From Plantactinospora soyae (GTDB lineage: Bacteria > Actinomycetota > Actinomycetes > Mycobacteriales > Micromonosporaceae), in the NCBI RefSeq assembly GCF_014874095.1, contig NZ_JADBEB010000001.1, positions 248,001-312,000 of the forward strand: a DNA stretch of 64,000 nucleotides, written 5' to 3'. Positions 51,148 through 60,185 of the stretch are shown here, piece by piece. The stretch's first letter is position 1. Each line of letters starts with the position of its first letter. Position numbers and translations under genes: made by a program. Below the pieces are notes generated by a model. The model made no database searches. It saw only the letters and a program-made list of their open reading frames with translations, and had not been told where the DNA came from.

Positions 51148-52265
51148 TGCTGACAGCCGTCGGATCGACCGCAGGTCTGCTGATGGTCGCCATCTCCGCC
51201 TGGGTGATGCCCTCGATCCAGCGACCGACGCTGCCGTTCGGCGTCCGGGTGCCCGCCCAGCGGGCCACAGACGCCGCGATCGTCGAACAGATCCGCGCCT
51301 TCCGGGCCCAGGTCACGGTGAGCGCCCTGCTCGGTCTGCTCGTCAGCGTCGTCCTCATCGCCACCGTCGGCACCGACGTCGACGAGACCGCCACGGCACT
51401 CGTCGCCGCCGTACCGATGGCGGCGCTACTGCTCCTGGTCGGGGCGTTCTACCTGCGGGCTCGCGGGACGATCCTGCGGGTCAAGGCCGACGACGGCTGG
51501 TACAGCGGGGTCGCCCAGCGGGTCGCCGTGGACACCTCGCTGCGTACCGGACCGGAACGGCTGCCCTGGGAGTGGGCGGTGGTGGCCATGCTGACCCCAC
51601 TGGTCACGCTCGCCGCCGGAATCGCCCTCTACCCGGACATGCCGGCCCAGGTACCGATGCGGACCAACGGATCCACAGTGGAGGCGTGGCAGGCGAAGTC
51701 GCCGTGGGTGATCGTACTGCCGGTCGGCATCCAACTGCTCACCACGGCCCTCCTGATCGCCCTGCTCGCCTGGTCGTTCCGGTCCCGGGCCGATCTGGAG
51801 CCCTCGGCACCGAAGCGCTCGGCGGCGCAGCACCGGCTCTTCCTCCGCCGCATCTCCCGCGCCGTGCTGGTGCTGGCCACCTGCATGAACGCCGCGATCC
51901 TGTTCGCCGTGGTGCCGGTGTGGCAGGGTCGGGTGCCGGGCCCCTGGGCGACCACCGGCCTGATCCTGTTCTCCCTGCTCGGCGCCGGCTACCTGGTCGT
52001 CGTCACGGTGCGTACCGGCCAGGGCGGCAGCCGGATCGCCACCGACCGGGACGCGGCGGCGGAACGACCGGACAGCGCGCACACCGACGACGACCGGCAC
52101 TGGCGGTTCGCGGGCTTCTGCTACGTCAACCGCGACGACCCGGCCATTCTGGTCCAGAAGCGCGTCGGCGTCGGCTGGACGCTGAACCTCGGCAACCCCC
52201 GGAGCATCGCCATCGTGGCGAGCGTGCTGGCCCTGGTGGCGGTCGGCGCGTTCCTGGCCCCCTGA
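51147..52265 (+). CDS. DUF1648/DUF5808 membrane protein
   Basis: A 372-residue protein with about seven membrane helices. EWAVVAMLTPLVTLAAGIALYPDMPAQVPMRTNGSTVEAW is the DUF1648 signature, where a short P..-P.H...G loop follows a helix. The C-terminal end HWRFAGFCYVNRDDPAILVQKRVGVGWTLNLG is the DUF5808 motif. ATG 51147 overlaps the gntR stop (TGATG) and AGGAGG lies nine bases before it. In related loci this protein accompanies YtrA-type regulators; its task is unknown but it should be part of the same response. Confidence 0.9.
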   Translation: MLTAVGSTAGLLMVAISAWVMPSIQRPTLPFGVRVPAQRATDAAIVEQIRAFRAQVTVSALLGLLVSVVLIATVGTDVDETATALVAAVPMAALLLLVGAFYLRARGTILRVKADDGWYSGVAQRVAVDTSLRTGPERLPWEWAVVAMLTPLVTLAAGIALYPDMPAQVPMRTNGSTVEAWQAKSPWVIVLPVGIQLLTTALLIALLAWSFRSRADLEPSAPKRSAAQHRLFLRRISRAVLVLATCMNAAILFAVVPVWQGRVPGPWATTGLILFSLLGAGYLVVVTVRTGQGGSRIATDRDAAAERPDSAHTDDDRHWRFAGFCYVNRDDPAILVQKRVGVGWTLNLGNPRSIAIVASVLALVAVGAFLAP

Positions 52266-52285
52266 CGGCCGCGGCAGCCGGCCGG

Positions 52286-52492
52286 TCAGGTCCGACGCCG
52301 GGTGTCCGTCCCGAGGCCCGCGAGGAAGGTCACCCAGGCGGTCGGGGCGAACCGGAGTACGGCACCGGCCGTGTCCTTCGAGTCCCGTACCCCTACCCCG
52401 GGAGCAAGCCGGGCCACCTCGACACAGTTGCCTCCCTCGCCACCGGAGTGGCTGCTCTTCCACCAGATCGACGCACTTTCTTCCGGCAACAT
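52286..52492 (-). CDS. DUF397 small protein
   Basis: A 68-residue DUF397 protein: IWWKSSHSGGEGGNCVEVARL at the start, VGVRDSKDTAGAVLRFAPTAWVTFL after. ATG 52492 lies 13 bases beyond the stop of the XRE gene that precedes it, the usual order. It is the small partner of the regulator encoded at 52506-53360. Confidence 0.92.
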   Translation of the reverse strand: MLPEESASIWWKSSHSGGEGGNCVEVARLAPGVGVRDSKDTAGAVLRFAPTAWVTFLAGLGTDTRRRT

Positions 52493-52505
52493 CCCGCCCG
52501 GTCCC

Positions 52506-53360
52506 TCATTTCCAGGAGGCCGCCGTCTCTCTGAGCAGCCGCGCCGATTCTTTCCGCGACAACGCTGCCGCAACCAGGTGGTCGAAAGCAAGCGCGAACG
52601 AGGCGATCTGGGCCGGCTCGTCGATGTAGAGCGCGCCGGTGCGGTGTTCGGTGTAGACCAACCCCGGTTCGGTGGGCTCGGTGAAGCCGAGCAGCACGAA
52701 CGGCCGCCCGAAAGCGGTGTACGCCGGACTGCTGAACCGCACCACCCGCAGCTCGACGTTCGACCGCTCGGCCAGCGTGGCGAGGTAGCCGAGCTGCTCG
52801 CGCATCGTGCTGCCGTCGCCGACCCGGCAGCGCAGCACCGCCTCGCCGAGGACCACCCGCAGCCGTACCGGGCCGGGTTCGGTGAGCCGGCGTTGCCGGG
52901 CCAGCCGGAGTTCGACCTGCCGGGTCAGTTCCTCGGCCGGGGCGAGCGGCTGGGTGGCCCGGATCAGCGCGGCGGCGTACGCCTCGGTCTGCAACAGGCC
53001 GGGCACCAGATGCGTCTCGGCGGTACGGATCTCGGTCGCCTCGGACTCCAGTCCGACGTAGACCTCGAACCAGTCCGGGATCGCACCGCCGTACGTCACC
53101 CACCAGCCGCGCTGGGTCGACTGCTTGGCCAGCGTCGCCAGCACGTCGCGGGTGCGCTCGTCGGCCACGCCGTAGATGTCGAGCAGCCCGAGCACGTCCC
53201 GGGGGTGGGTGGAGTGCTTGCCCGCCTCGATCCGGGAGATCTTGGCATCCGAGCACTTCATCCGCTGCGCCACCTGCAGGAGGGTGAGCTGCTCCCGCTC
53301 GCGCAGCCGGCGAAGCTCGATGCCGAGCCGGCGGCGCCGCGCGGTCGGACTGATCGGCAC
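52506..53360 (-). CDS. XRE family regulator, DUF5753
   Basis: A 284-residue regulator. HTH: LGIELRRLREREQLTLLQVAQRMKCSDAKISRIEAGKH (residues 11-50). DUF5753 part: GWWVTYGGAIPDWFEVYVGLES, HLVPGLLQTEAYAAALIRAT, RLRVVLGEAVLRCRVG, YTEHRTGALYIDEPAQI. It is followed by its DUF397 partner after 13 bases. Among the three DUF5753 proteins of the window this and the one at 32809 have the standard order, while the one at 42272 does not. Confidence 0.92.
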   Translation of the reverse strand: MPISPTARRRRLGIELRRLREREQLTLLQVAQRMKCSDAKISRIEAGKHSTHPRDVLGLLDIYGVADERTRDVLATLAKQSTQRGWWVTYGGAIPDWFEVYVGLESEATEIRTAETHLVPGLLQTEAYAAALIRATQPLAPAEELTRQVELRLARQRRLTEPGPVRLRVVLGEAVLRCRVGDGSTMREQLGYLATLAERSNVELRVVRFSSPAYTAFGRPFVLLGFTEPTEPGLVYTEHRTGALYIDEPAQIASFALAFDHLVAAALSRKESARLLRETAASWK

Positions 53361-53474
53361 AGAAGCCTCCCCAGGGGCACTCTCGGATGCGATACCCGCA
53401 CCGCCGGGTCGGCGGTCCCGGCGACTGGCCCACCTTAGTTAGTTCTCGCCGCCACGGAAGCCGGAGGAGACGGT

Positions 53475-53508
53475 AGTGGCCGGCGCCCCGCTGGGGACGC
53501 CGGCCACT
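53475..53508 (-). terminator. Terminator hairpin after the sigma factor gene
   Basis: AGTGGCCGGCG (53475-53485) pairs with CGCCGGCCACT (53498-53508), and the enclosed CCCC/GGGG pairs again, a stem of about 15 bases. It lies 60 bases beyond the stop of the leftward sigma factor gene. It also stands between that gene and the XRE gene's promoter, isolating the two. Confidence 0.7.
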
Positions 53509-53567
53509 GTCCGGTCGATCAGAAAGCTCGCGCTCCTACATATTCAGGAGGCCACGAGGTGGGGCGG

Positions 53568-54578
<1,011 letters not shown>

Positions 54579-54627
54579 CAGCCCTCCCCGTAACTTCCGC
54601 TGTGCGCCGCGGTGCTGACACCTACAC

Positions 54628-54653
54628 AACAGTTGAGACGCGTTGGGGATTCC
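54628..54653 (-). promoter_or_regulatory. SigR/SigH-type promoter for the sigma factor gene
   Basis: Reading leftward: GGAAT (54653-54649), 18 bases, GTT (54630-54628). GGAAT-N18-GTT is the consensus of promoters used by the thiol-stress ECF sigma factor (SigR of Streptomyces, SigH of mycobacteria). The expected start point lies about 40 bases before the ATG at 54578. The remaining gap, 54654-55062, holds no recognisable gene or RNA. Confidence 0.65.
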
Positions 54654-55062
54654 ATCTCGTGGGTCGAAAGTGTCACGAATGCCTGAGTAGTTGCTGAAAG
54701 CACGATCGACGTTTGCTGTCAGTCGTCCCTATCGGGGCATGTCGGAGCCGGCGACGCTGCAGCTACGGGGGCCTGCATCGGCTATCGCACCATCACCACA
54801 CAACGACACACAGCGATCCAGGTCACTGGGTTGCTGCGATTCTCGTCACGCTGCGATATACGCAGGCCACGCCGAGTCGGTTCATCCCGCCGCCACGGAA
54901 GGGTTACCCCCTCCGGCTGGGTAACAATCCGCAGCCCGGCTAAAGTCCCCGCCGCTCGGGCAGGGCGAAACGATCTCCGTCGGGCCGCTCCGGGCGGTCC
55001 TGCACGGCTCCGGGGCTCGACGGCCAACTCGTCCCGGCGAATGGCCGAACCTGAGCCGGCTC

Positions 55063-56121
55063 TCAGCTGGCGAGCAGCGCGATGGCACCCCGGACCTGGT
55101 TGGCCGAGCGTTCCAGCGCGGCCCTGGCGTCCGCGACGGCCGCACCGGACAGCAACGACACCAGGGCGGCTTTCAGGTCACCGTCGGCCTCGGTCAATGC
55201 CCGCTGGGCGACCTCTTCGGCGCAACCGGTCGCTTCCACCAGAATCGAGATCATTCGGCCCCGCAACTTCGCGTTGGTGGCCACCATGTCAATCATCAGG
55301 TTTGAGTAGACCCGACCGAGCCGCACCATCACGGCCGTGGAAAAGCCGTTCAGGACCAGTTTCTGGGCCGTCGCGGCCTTCATCCGCGTGGAGCCGGTAA
55401 CCACCTCGGGTCCGGTGTCCACCCCGATGAACACCGTCACCGATCGCGCCGCCGCGGCACTCGGATCGGCGCAGAACAGCACGGTATCGGCGCCCAGGTC
55501 GGTTGCGGCCCGGAGCGCGCCCAGCACGTACGGCGTACGTCCGCTGGCGGCCAGTCCGACCACCAGGTCGCCGGCCCGTACGCACTCGCGTGCCTCCGCG
55601 GCACCGCCGGCCTCGTCGTCCTCGGCATCCTCGACGGCCCGCCACATCGCCTCCGGCCCACCGGCGAGGTGGGCGCAGAACCAGCGGTCCGGCGCGTTGA
55701 AGGTGGGCGCCAGTTCGGCTGCGTCGAGCACGCCCAGCCGCCCCGAGGTACCGGCGCCGAAGTAGTGCACCCGACCTCCGCCGCGCAACGCCGTCACGGC
55801 CAGTTCGACCGCGACGGCGATCTCGTCGAGCACCGTGGCGACGGCGGCGGGAACCCGTCGGTCGTCGTCGTTGATCACCTTCAGCACGTCCCGGGTGGAC
55901 ATCAGGTCCAGTTCCGAACTGCGCGGATTCCGGCGCTCGGTCGGCGAACTGACCCGTACCACGGCGCGCGGATCCTGGTCACGGCCGCCCCGGTGGCCGG
56001 CGACCGGTCCCGGGTCGTCCGGCCGGTAGGCCGGCTCGGCCAGCGGGTAAGGCGACCCCGCGTCGGATTCCAAACGCGGGGTGGCGGCGAGCGAACCGGG
56101 CTCGACCCGTTCGGCCGTCAT
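55063..56121 (-). CDS. murQ: N-acetylmuramic acid 6-phosphate etherase
   Basis: A 352-residue SIS-fold enzyme that splits MurNAc-6-phosphate into GlcNAc-6-phosphate and D-lactate, for recycling or using cell wall sugar. TERRNPRSSELDLMST, then GAGTSGRLGVLDAAELAPTF (sugar phosphate loop), GVDTGPEVVTGSTRMKAATAQKLVLN and the C-terminal helices fit MurQ. The first 50 residues are extra compared with the usual length near 300; GTG 55962 would give the standard size. The rpiR-type gene upstream on the same strand is its probable regulator. Confidence 0.92.
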   Translation of the reverse strand: MTAERVEPGSLAATPRLESDAGSPYPLAEPAYRPDDPGPVAGHRGGRDQDPRAVVRVSSPTERRNPRSSELDLMSTRDVLKVINDDDRRVPAAVATVLDEIAVAVELAVTALRGGGRVHYFGAGTSGRLGVLDAAELAPTFNAPDRWFCAHLAGGPEAMWRAVEDAEDDEAGGAAEARECVRAGDLVVGLAASGRTPYVLGALRAATDLGADTVLFCADPSAAAARSVTVFIGVDTGPEVVTGSTRMKAATAQKLVLNGFSTAVMVRLGRVYSNLMIDMVATNAKLRGRMISILVEATGCAEEVAQRALTEADGDLKAALVSLLSGAAVADARAALERSANQVRGAIALLAS

Positions 56122-56282
56122 GTCCGCCCCCCACCGCGTCGACAACCGCCGAACCACTCGCTCATGCCCCCGCCCCACTCCGCCTGTTCATGCCCCCACG
56201 GCTCCGCTCGGTGATCGCCTGCGGCAGCGCCGCGCCGAGCCAGCCTGTCCGCCCGCTCATGCCCCTGCCCCGCTCCATCCGG
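56122..56282. repeat. Degenerate intergenic repeats between rpiR and murQ
   Basis: Three imperfect copies of a unit like GCTCATGCCCCNGCCCCRCTCC (about 56160, 56187 and 56258) lie in this gap. Read leftward the copies give GGGGGCATGA next to GAGCG motifs, like the interspersed unit at 11228-11298. No gene is seen. Confidence 0.5.
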
Positions 56283-57191
56283 TCATGACCGCCGCCCCTT
56301 GACCCGGTGCGGCTGCACCGCCTCGGCGGTGACTTCGAGCGCCTTCTTCGCCCTGGCCCGGTTGCGGGCCGCGACCCCGACGAAGAGGCAGTCGACCACC
56401 GTCAGCTGGGCCAGGCGGCTGGCCATCGCGCCGGACCGGTACGTCGTCTCCCGAGCCGCCGTGGTGAGCACGAAGTCGGCGACCTCGGTGATCGGCGAAC
56501 GCGGGAAGTTCGTCAGCGCGACCGTGGTCGCCCCGCGCGCCCGCGCCTGTTCCAGCACCTCGACGGCGTCCAGCGTCGTACCGGTGTGCGAGATGCCCAC
56601 CGCGACGTCGCCCTTGCCGAGCAGGGCCGCCGAGGTCAGTGCGACGTGCACGTCCGGGAAGTAGAACGCGGTCCGGCCGATCCGGTGCAGTTTCTGCTGG
56701 AAGTCGGAGGCTACGAAGCCACTCGCCGCGGCGCCGTAGATGTCGATCCGGCTGGCGCCATTGATCGCCTCGACCACCTGTTCGCAGACGGCCGGGTCGA
56801 GCTGCTCGGCCGTCTCCTCGACCGCGCGCGCGTCGCTGAACGCGATCGTCGCGATGATCTGCGCCATGTCGGCGCCGGGTGGGATGTCACCGCCGACGAC
56901 CCGGGCGTCCGGCGGCTCGACCCGGCGGGCGGCCTCGGCCGCGAGCCGGATGCGCAGCTGCGGGTAGCCGTCCATGCCGACCGAACGGCAGAACCGGATG
57001 ACGGTGGCCTCGGACGTCTCGGCCGCGGTCGCCAGATCGGTGATCGTACGGCGAGCCGCATCGGCGGGATCCGCCACGACGAGTCTCGCCACCCGTTGTT
57101 CGGCGGGCGACAACGACGGCAGCAGGCCGCTGATATGGACAATCAGCCCAGCCGTCTCATGACTCGCAGAAACCTTCGCAGACTTCACCAC
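56283..57191 (-). CDS. RpiR/MurR family transcriptional regulator
   Basis: A 302-residue regulator with an N-terminal RpiR HTH (LSPAEQRVARLVVADPADAARRTITDLATAAETSEATVIRFCRSVGMDGYPQLRIRLA) and a C-terminal SIS sugar-phosphate domain (SRIDIYGAAASGFVASDFQQKL, GDVAVGISHTGTTLDAVEVLEQARARGATTVALTNF). The partner murQ points to MurNAc-6-phosphate as the ligand, as for MurR of E. coli. It starts at one of two consecutive GTGs, 57191 or 57188. A symmetric TGAAA-N5-TTTCA box lies directly before the start. Confidence 0.9.
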   Translation of the reverse strand: MVKSAKVSASHETAGLIVHISGLLPSLSPAEQRVARLVVADPADAARRTITDLATAAETSEATVIRFCRSVGMDGYPQLRIRLAAEAARRVEPPDARVVGGDIPPGADMAQIIATIAFSDARAVEETAEQLDPAVCEQVVEAINGASRIDIYGAAASGFVASDFQQKLHRIGRTAFYFPDVHVALTSAALLGKGDVAVGISHTGTTLDAVEVLEQARARGATTVALTNFPRSPITEVADFVLTTAARETTYRSGAMASRLAQLTVVDCLFVGVAARNRARAKKALEVTAEAVQPHRVKGRRS

Positions 57192-57194
57192 GGA

Positions 57195-57209
57195 TGAAAC
57201 TTACTTTCA
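57195..57209. promoter_or_regulatory. RpiR-type operator TGAAA-N5-TTTCA
   Basis: TGAAACTTACTTTCA at 57195-57209 is a perfect 5-5-5 inverted repeat, four bases upstream of the rpiR start at 57191. GAAA-N5-6-TTTC boxes are typical for RpiR/MurR proteins. It would give autoregulation and control of murQ. Confidence 0.6.
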
Positions 57210-57505
57210 CGGAGGCGGGAGCGTCAACCGTGACGCGCTACACCTGCGAAAGTACGCCCAACGGGTGGGATATTGCGGCCGGTTAATCCGGCCGAGCGTG
57301 CCATTCCCACGACACGTTCGTCGCGGCGGAGGCGCCGAGACGCCGGACCGGACGGCGAGCGGGTGAATCGTCATCCATCGATAGGTCTGCCCAGGTCGAC
57401 TTTACCACCGGCCGGTACACCGCCCGGCCGCCGGCAACTCGCGGTACGTCCTCGCCGTCGCGGCGACGGGACGGCGGGACCGGTGGTACCGATAGCGTGG
57501 CAGCC

Positions 57506-58216
57506 ATGGCGGATCGAAGTGTGCTCATCACCGGTGGCCTGGGCGGCCTCGGCGGCGCGGTCACCGACGCGTTCGTCGCCGCCGGTTGGCGGGTGGTCCT
57601 GCCCGTACGGTCGGGTGCCACCGACCTCGGGTCGACGTCCGGCGGCACGGCGCAGGGCCCCGGGGTGCTCCGGTTGGCCGCCGATCTCACCGATCCTGAG
57701 CAGGTCGCCAGGACGGTCGACGCCGCCGCGAACGACGCCGACGCCCCGCTGCGGGCGGTGGTCAACCTGGCCGGCGGGTACGCCTCCGGCGGCCGGATAC
57801 ACGAAACCCCGGTCGCCGACTTCGAGCAGATGCTCGTCCGCAACCTGCGCCCGACGTACCTGGTCACCCGGGAGGCGTTGCCGTACCTGGTGGACGCGGG
57901 CGGCGGGGCGGTGGTCTGCGTCTCGTCCCGGGCGGCACTCGCGCCGTTCCCGGGTGCCGCCGGTTACGTCACGGCGAAGGCGGCCGTGCTCGCCTTCGCC
58001 TCGGCGGTCGCCGTCGAGTACCGGCAGTCCGGGGTCCGGTGCAACACGGTCGTCCCGAGCGTCATCGACACGCCGGCCAACCGGGCGGCTGCGCCCAACG
58101 CGGATCACTCACGTTGGGTGGCACCGGCGGAGATCGCCGGGGTGATTCGCTTTCTGGCCAGCGACGAGTCGGCGCCGACGAGCGGCGCGACCATACCGGT
58201 GTACGGCCGGGCCTGA
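57506..58216 (+). CDS. SDR family oxidoreductase
   Basis: A 236-residue short-chain dehydrogenase: TGGLGGLGGAV at residues 8-18 (cofactor), NLAGGYASGG, the catalytic Ser in CVSSRAAL and YVTAKAAVL with Tyr and Lys. The cofactor loop GGLGGLG departs slightly from GxxxGxG. The ATG at 57506 lies seven bases after TAGCGT, so probably leaderless; GTG 57497 is an alternative. Its last 155 bases are overlapped on the other strand by the Pro-rich tail of the dTMP-kinase-like gene. Substrate unknown. Confidence 0.85.
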   Translation: MADRSVLITGGLGGLGGAVTDAFVAAGWRVVLPVRSGATDLGSTSGGTAQGPGVLRLAADLTDPEQVARTVDAAANDADAPLRAVVNLAGGYASGGRIHETPVADFEQMLVRNLRPTYLVTREALPYLVDAGGGAVVCVSSRAALAPFPGAAGYVTAKAAVLAFASAVAVEYRQSGVRCNTVVPSVIDTPANRAAAPNADHSRWVAPAEIAGVIRFLASDESAPTSGATIPVYGRA

Positions 58217-59126
58217 CCGCCCCCGCGTCCGCCGTCCTCGCCTCGGCCTGCGCGGACGGGCCGATGACCGGGTCCGGGGTACCGAGCGGGTCGGCGGCGA
58301 CCGGCTCGTCCTGCCGGGGCGGTGCGGTCGGGTCGGTCGGGGTCGCCTCCGGCCGGTGGGGAACGGGCCGGCGGGTCGGTGTGGGATCCGGCGGGGTCAC
58401 CTCGGCCGGCAGCCACTGCCGCAGCCCGGCCTGGATCGCCCGGGTCACCTCGTCCGGGCCGCGGTTGGCGTCGACGACCACGAACCCGGCGAACTCCGGC
58501 AGCGACCGGTACGCCGCCACCCCGGCGGCCAGGAAGTCGATGTTCTCGTGGTCGGTGCCCCGGGCCTCGATCCGCCGGTACGCCTCACCCGGCTCCACCG
58601 CGAGCAGAAACGTGACATCGGGCGGCGGAAAGAGCCGGTAGAGCACCCGGGCCAGCCCTTCCCAGCGCCGCCCGCCGCCGTGTGCCCGGATGCTGGCGTA
58701 CTGGCAGACGGCGTACCGGTCCATCACGGCGACCCGCGAATGCAACCGGGACCGGAGCAGGGCCCGCGCGATGGCCATCCAGCGCAGCGCCGACTCGGCG
58801 AAGAGCATCCCGTCGCGGCCCAACAGGCGCTGCGCGTCCCGTCGGCCCAACTTGCGCGCCAGCCGGCTGAACCAGCGTCGTCCGCCGGCATTCTGCCAGT
58901 AGGTGGCCGGCACACCGGCCGAGGTCAGCGCGTCCGCCAACCGGTGCGCCTGGGTGGTCTTGCCCGAACCGTCGATCCCGACCAGGGCCACGGAACGCAG
59001 CCGTCCCCCGCCATGCCGCTCCTGCAGAGTTGGGGCCACGCTCAGCAACGGTACCTGGCGGGCGCCGCCCTCCGGCGGCGATAGCGCCGCCGGTACGCCC
59101 TTTCCGCCGTTGTGCCGGGCCTTCAC
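58062..59126 (-). CDS. dTMP kinase-like P-loop protein with Pro-rich tail
   Basis: A 354-residue protein. Residues 46-235 form a thymidylate-kinase-like domain: VALVGIDGSGKTTQAHRLADAL (P-loop), VAVMDRYAVCQYA (DR motif), DVTFLLAVEPGEAYRRIEARG. The LID is not classical, so it could act on another nucleotide or small molecule. From residue 245 a 110-residue Pro/Arg/Thr-rich tail follows that overlaps the SDR gene by 155 bases in antisense. Either the tail is real and disordered or the true end is damaged. The start is probably GTG 59126; a later start near residue 40 is possible. Confidence 0.72.
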   Translation of the reverse strand: MKARHNGGKGVPAALSPPEGGARQVPLLSVAPTLQERHGGGRLRSVALVGIDGSGKTTQAHRLADALTSAGVPATYWQNAGGRRWFSRLARKLGRRDAQRLLGRDGMLFAESALRWMAIARALLRSRLHSRVAVMDRYAVCQYASIRAHGGGRRWEGLARVLYRLFPPPDVTFLLAVEPGEAYRRIEARGTDHENIDFLAAGVAAYRSLPEFAGFVVVDANRGPDEVTRAIQAGLRQWLPAEVTPPDPTPTRRPVPHRPEATPTDPTAPPRQDEPVAADPLGTPDPVIGPSAQAEARTADAGAVRPGRTPVWSRRSSAPTRRWPESESPRRSPPVPPNVSDPRWAQPPGWPACR

Positions 59127-59281
59127 GCAGGCCAGCCCGGGCCACCCGGAGGGAAGTAGCCGGATGTCCGGTTCCGTCCCCTGCCCCCGCTCCCCACCAG
59201 GTGTGAACGAACGAGGTGCCGGGTACCGGTAAATCCGGACCCACCGCCCAGATGCCCGACACCACCGACATGGGAGACCCG

Positions 59282-59869
59282 ATGGATCACCGAGGCGACG
59301 AGACCCTCCTAGCCACCCTTAAACGGGTCGCCGCCGTCCTCAAGCAGTCCGAGATTCCGTTCGCCCTGGGCGGCAGTTTCGCCGTCTACGCCCACGGCGG
59401 CCATTCCAGCGACCACGACGTGGACTTCCTCATCCGGGAGCAGGACACCGAGCGCGCCCTGGAGGCGTTGGTCGAGGCCGGCTTCACCGCCGACCGCCCG
59501 CCGGAGGACTGGCTCGTCAAGGTCTGGGACAACGACCGGCTGGTGGACCTCATCCACCGGCCGATCGAGACCCCGGTGACCGACGAGACCTTCCGGGACA
59601 CGGTCGTCCGGCCGGTCGACGCCATCCACATGCCGGTGCTCTCGGCGACCCACCTGATGGTGCACAAACTGCTGAGCTTCTCGCAGCACTACTGCGACTT
59701 CGCCCGAGGACTGCCCCTCGCCCGGTCGCTGCGCGAGCAGATCGACTGGGACCGGGTACGCAAGGAGACTGCGCATTCCCCCTATGCCGAGGCCTTCCTG
59801 GTACTGCTGGACCGGCTGGACGTGGTGTCCTACCGCCCGGTCGGCGAGGAGAAGGAGGTAACGGCGTGA
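59282..59869 (+). CDS. Nucleotidyltransferase-fold protein
   Basis: A 195-residue protein of the AbiEii/MNT-like nucleotidyltransferase group: FALGGSFAVYAHGGHSSDHDVDFLI (GG.A...HG......D.D), VKVWDNDRLVDLIHRP with the third carboxylate, and VLSATHLMVHKLLSFSQHYCDF. No antitoxin-like partner is adjacent, so a toxin role is not indicated. GGGAG is just before ATG 59282; ATG 59270 is an alternative. It is the first gene of a four-gene run with gaps of 27, 10 and 3 bases. Confidence 0.82.
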   Translation: MDHRGDETLLATLKRVAAVLKQSEIPFALGGSFAVYAHGGHSSDHDVDFLIREQDTERALEALVEAGFTADRPPEDWLVKVWDNDRLVDLIHRPIETPVTDETFRDTVVRPVDAIHMPVLSATHLMVHKLLSFSQHYCDFARGLPLARSLREQIDWDRVRKETAHSPYAEAFLVLLDRLDVVSYRPVGEEKEVTA

Positions 59870-59896
59870 CGACGACGAACGCGGCGAGGAGGCGGC

Positions 59897-60175
59897 ATGG
59901 GCCAGCGTGACGCGGAAGCGGGCACCGATCCGCCGGACGACTATCTGGAGGCGGCGATCCAGCGCCTGCTCACCGAGAACACCGAGATCGCCGAGCAGGG
60001 CATCACGGTGACCCGCCGGGACCACTCGGTGGTGCTCTGCGGCGAGGTGGAGAGCGCACAACGACGCGAGGAGATCCTCCGGCTGGTCCTGGAGCGCTTC
60101 CCGCAGGTGCCGGTGACGGTCGACATCGGACTGATCCGGACCCAGGCACCGACCGAGGTGGAGGAGTTGCGGTGA
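59897..60175 (+). CDS. BON domain protein
   Basis: A 92-residue protein made of one BON domain: YLEAAIQRLLTENTEIAEQGITVTRRDHSVVLCGEVESAQRREEILRLV, ending in VTVDIGL. BON domains bind phospholipid surfaces or ligands. There is no signal peptide, unlike OsmY-type proteins, so it is cytoplasmic. GAGGAGG lies before ATG 59897. It stands between the nucleotidyltransferase and phosphoesterase genes of the same operon. Confidence 0.85.
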   Translation: MGQRDAEAGTDPPDDYLEAAIQRLLTENTEIAEQGITVTRRDHSVVLCGEVESAQRREEILRLVLERFPQVPVTVDIGLIRTQAPTEVEELR

Positions 60176-60185
60176 GGGAGACGAC

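Noticed and set aside
54654-55062. Possible riboswitch in the gap between murQ and the sigma factor gene
   Set aside because: I compared it by eye with c-di-AMP, c-di-GMP, SAM and cobalamin motifs on both strands and found no conserved core.
59282-59869. Toxin of a nucleotidyltransferase toxin-antitoxin pair
   Set aside because: No small antitoxin gene is adjacent; the neighbours are BON and phosphoesterase genes in an operon.
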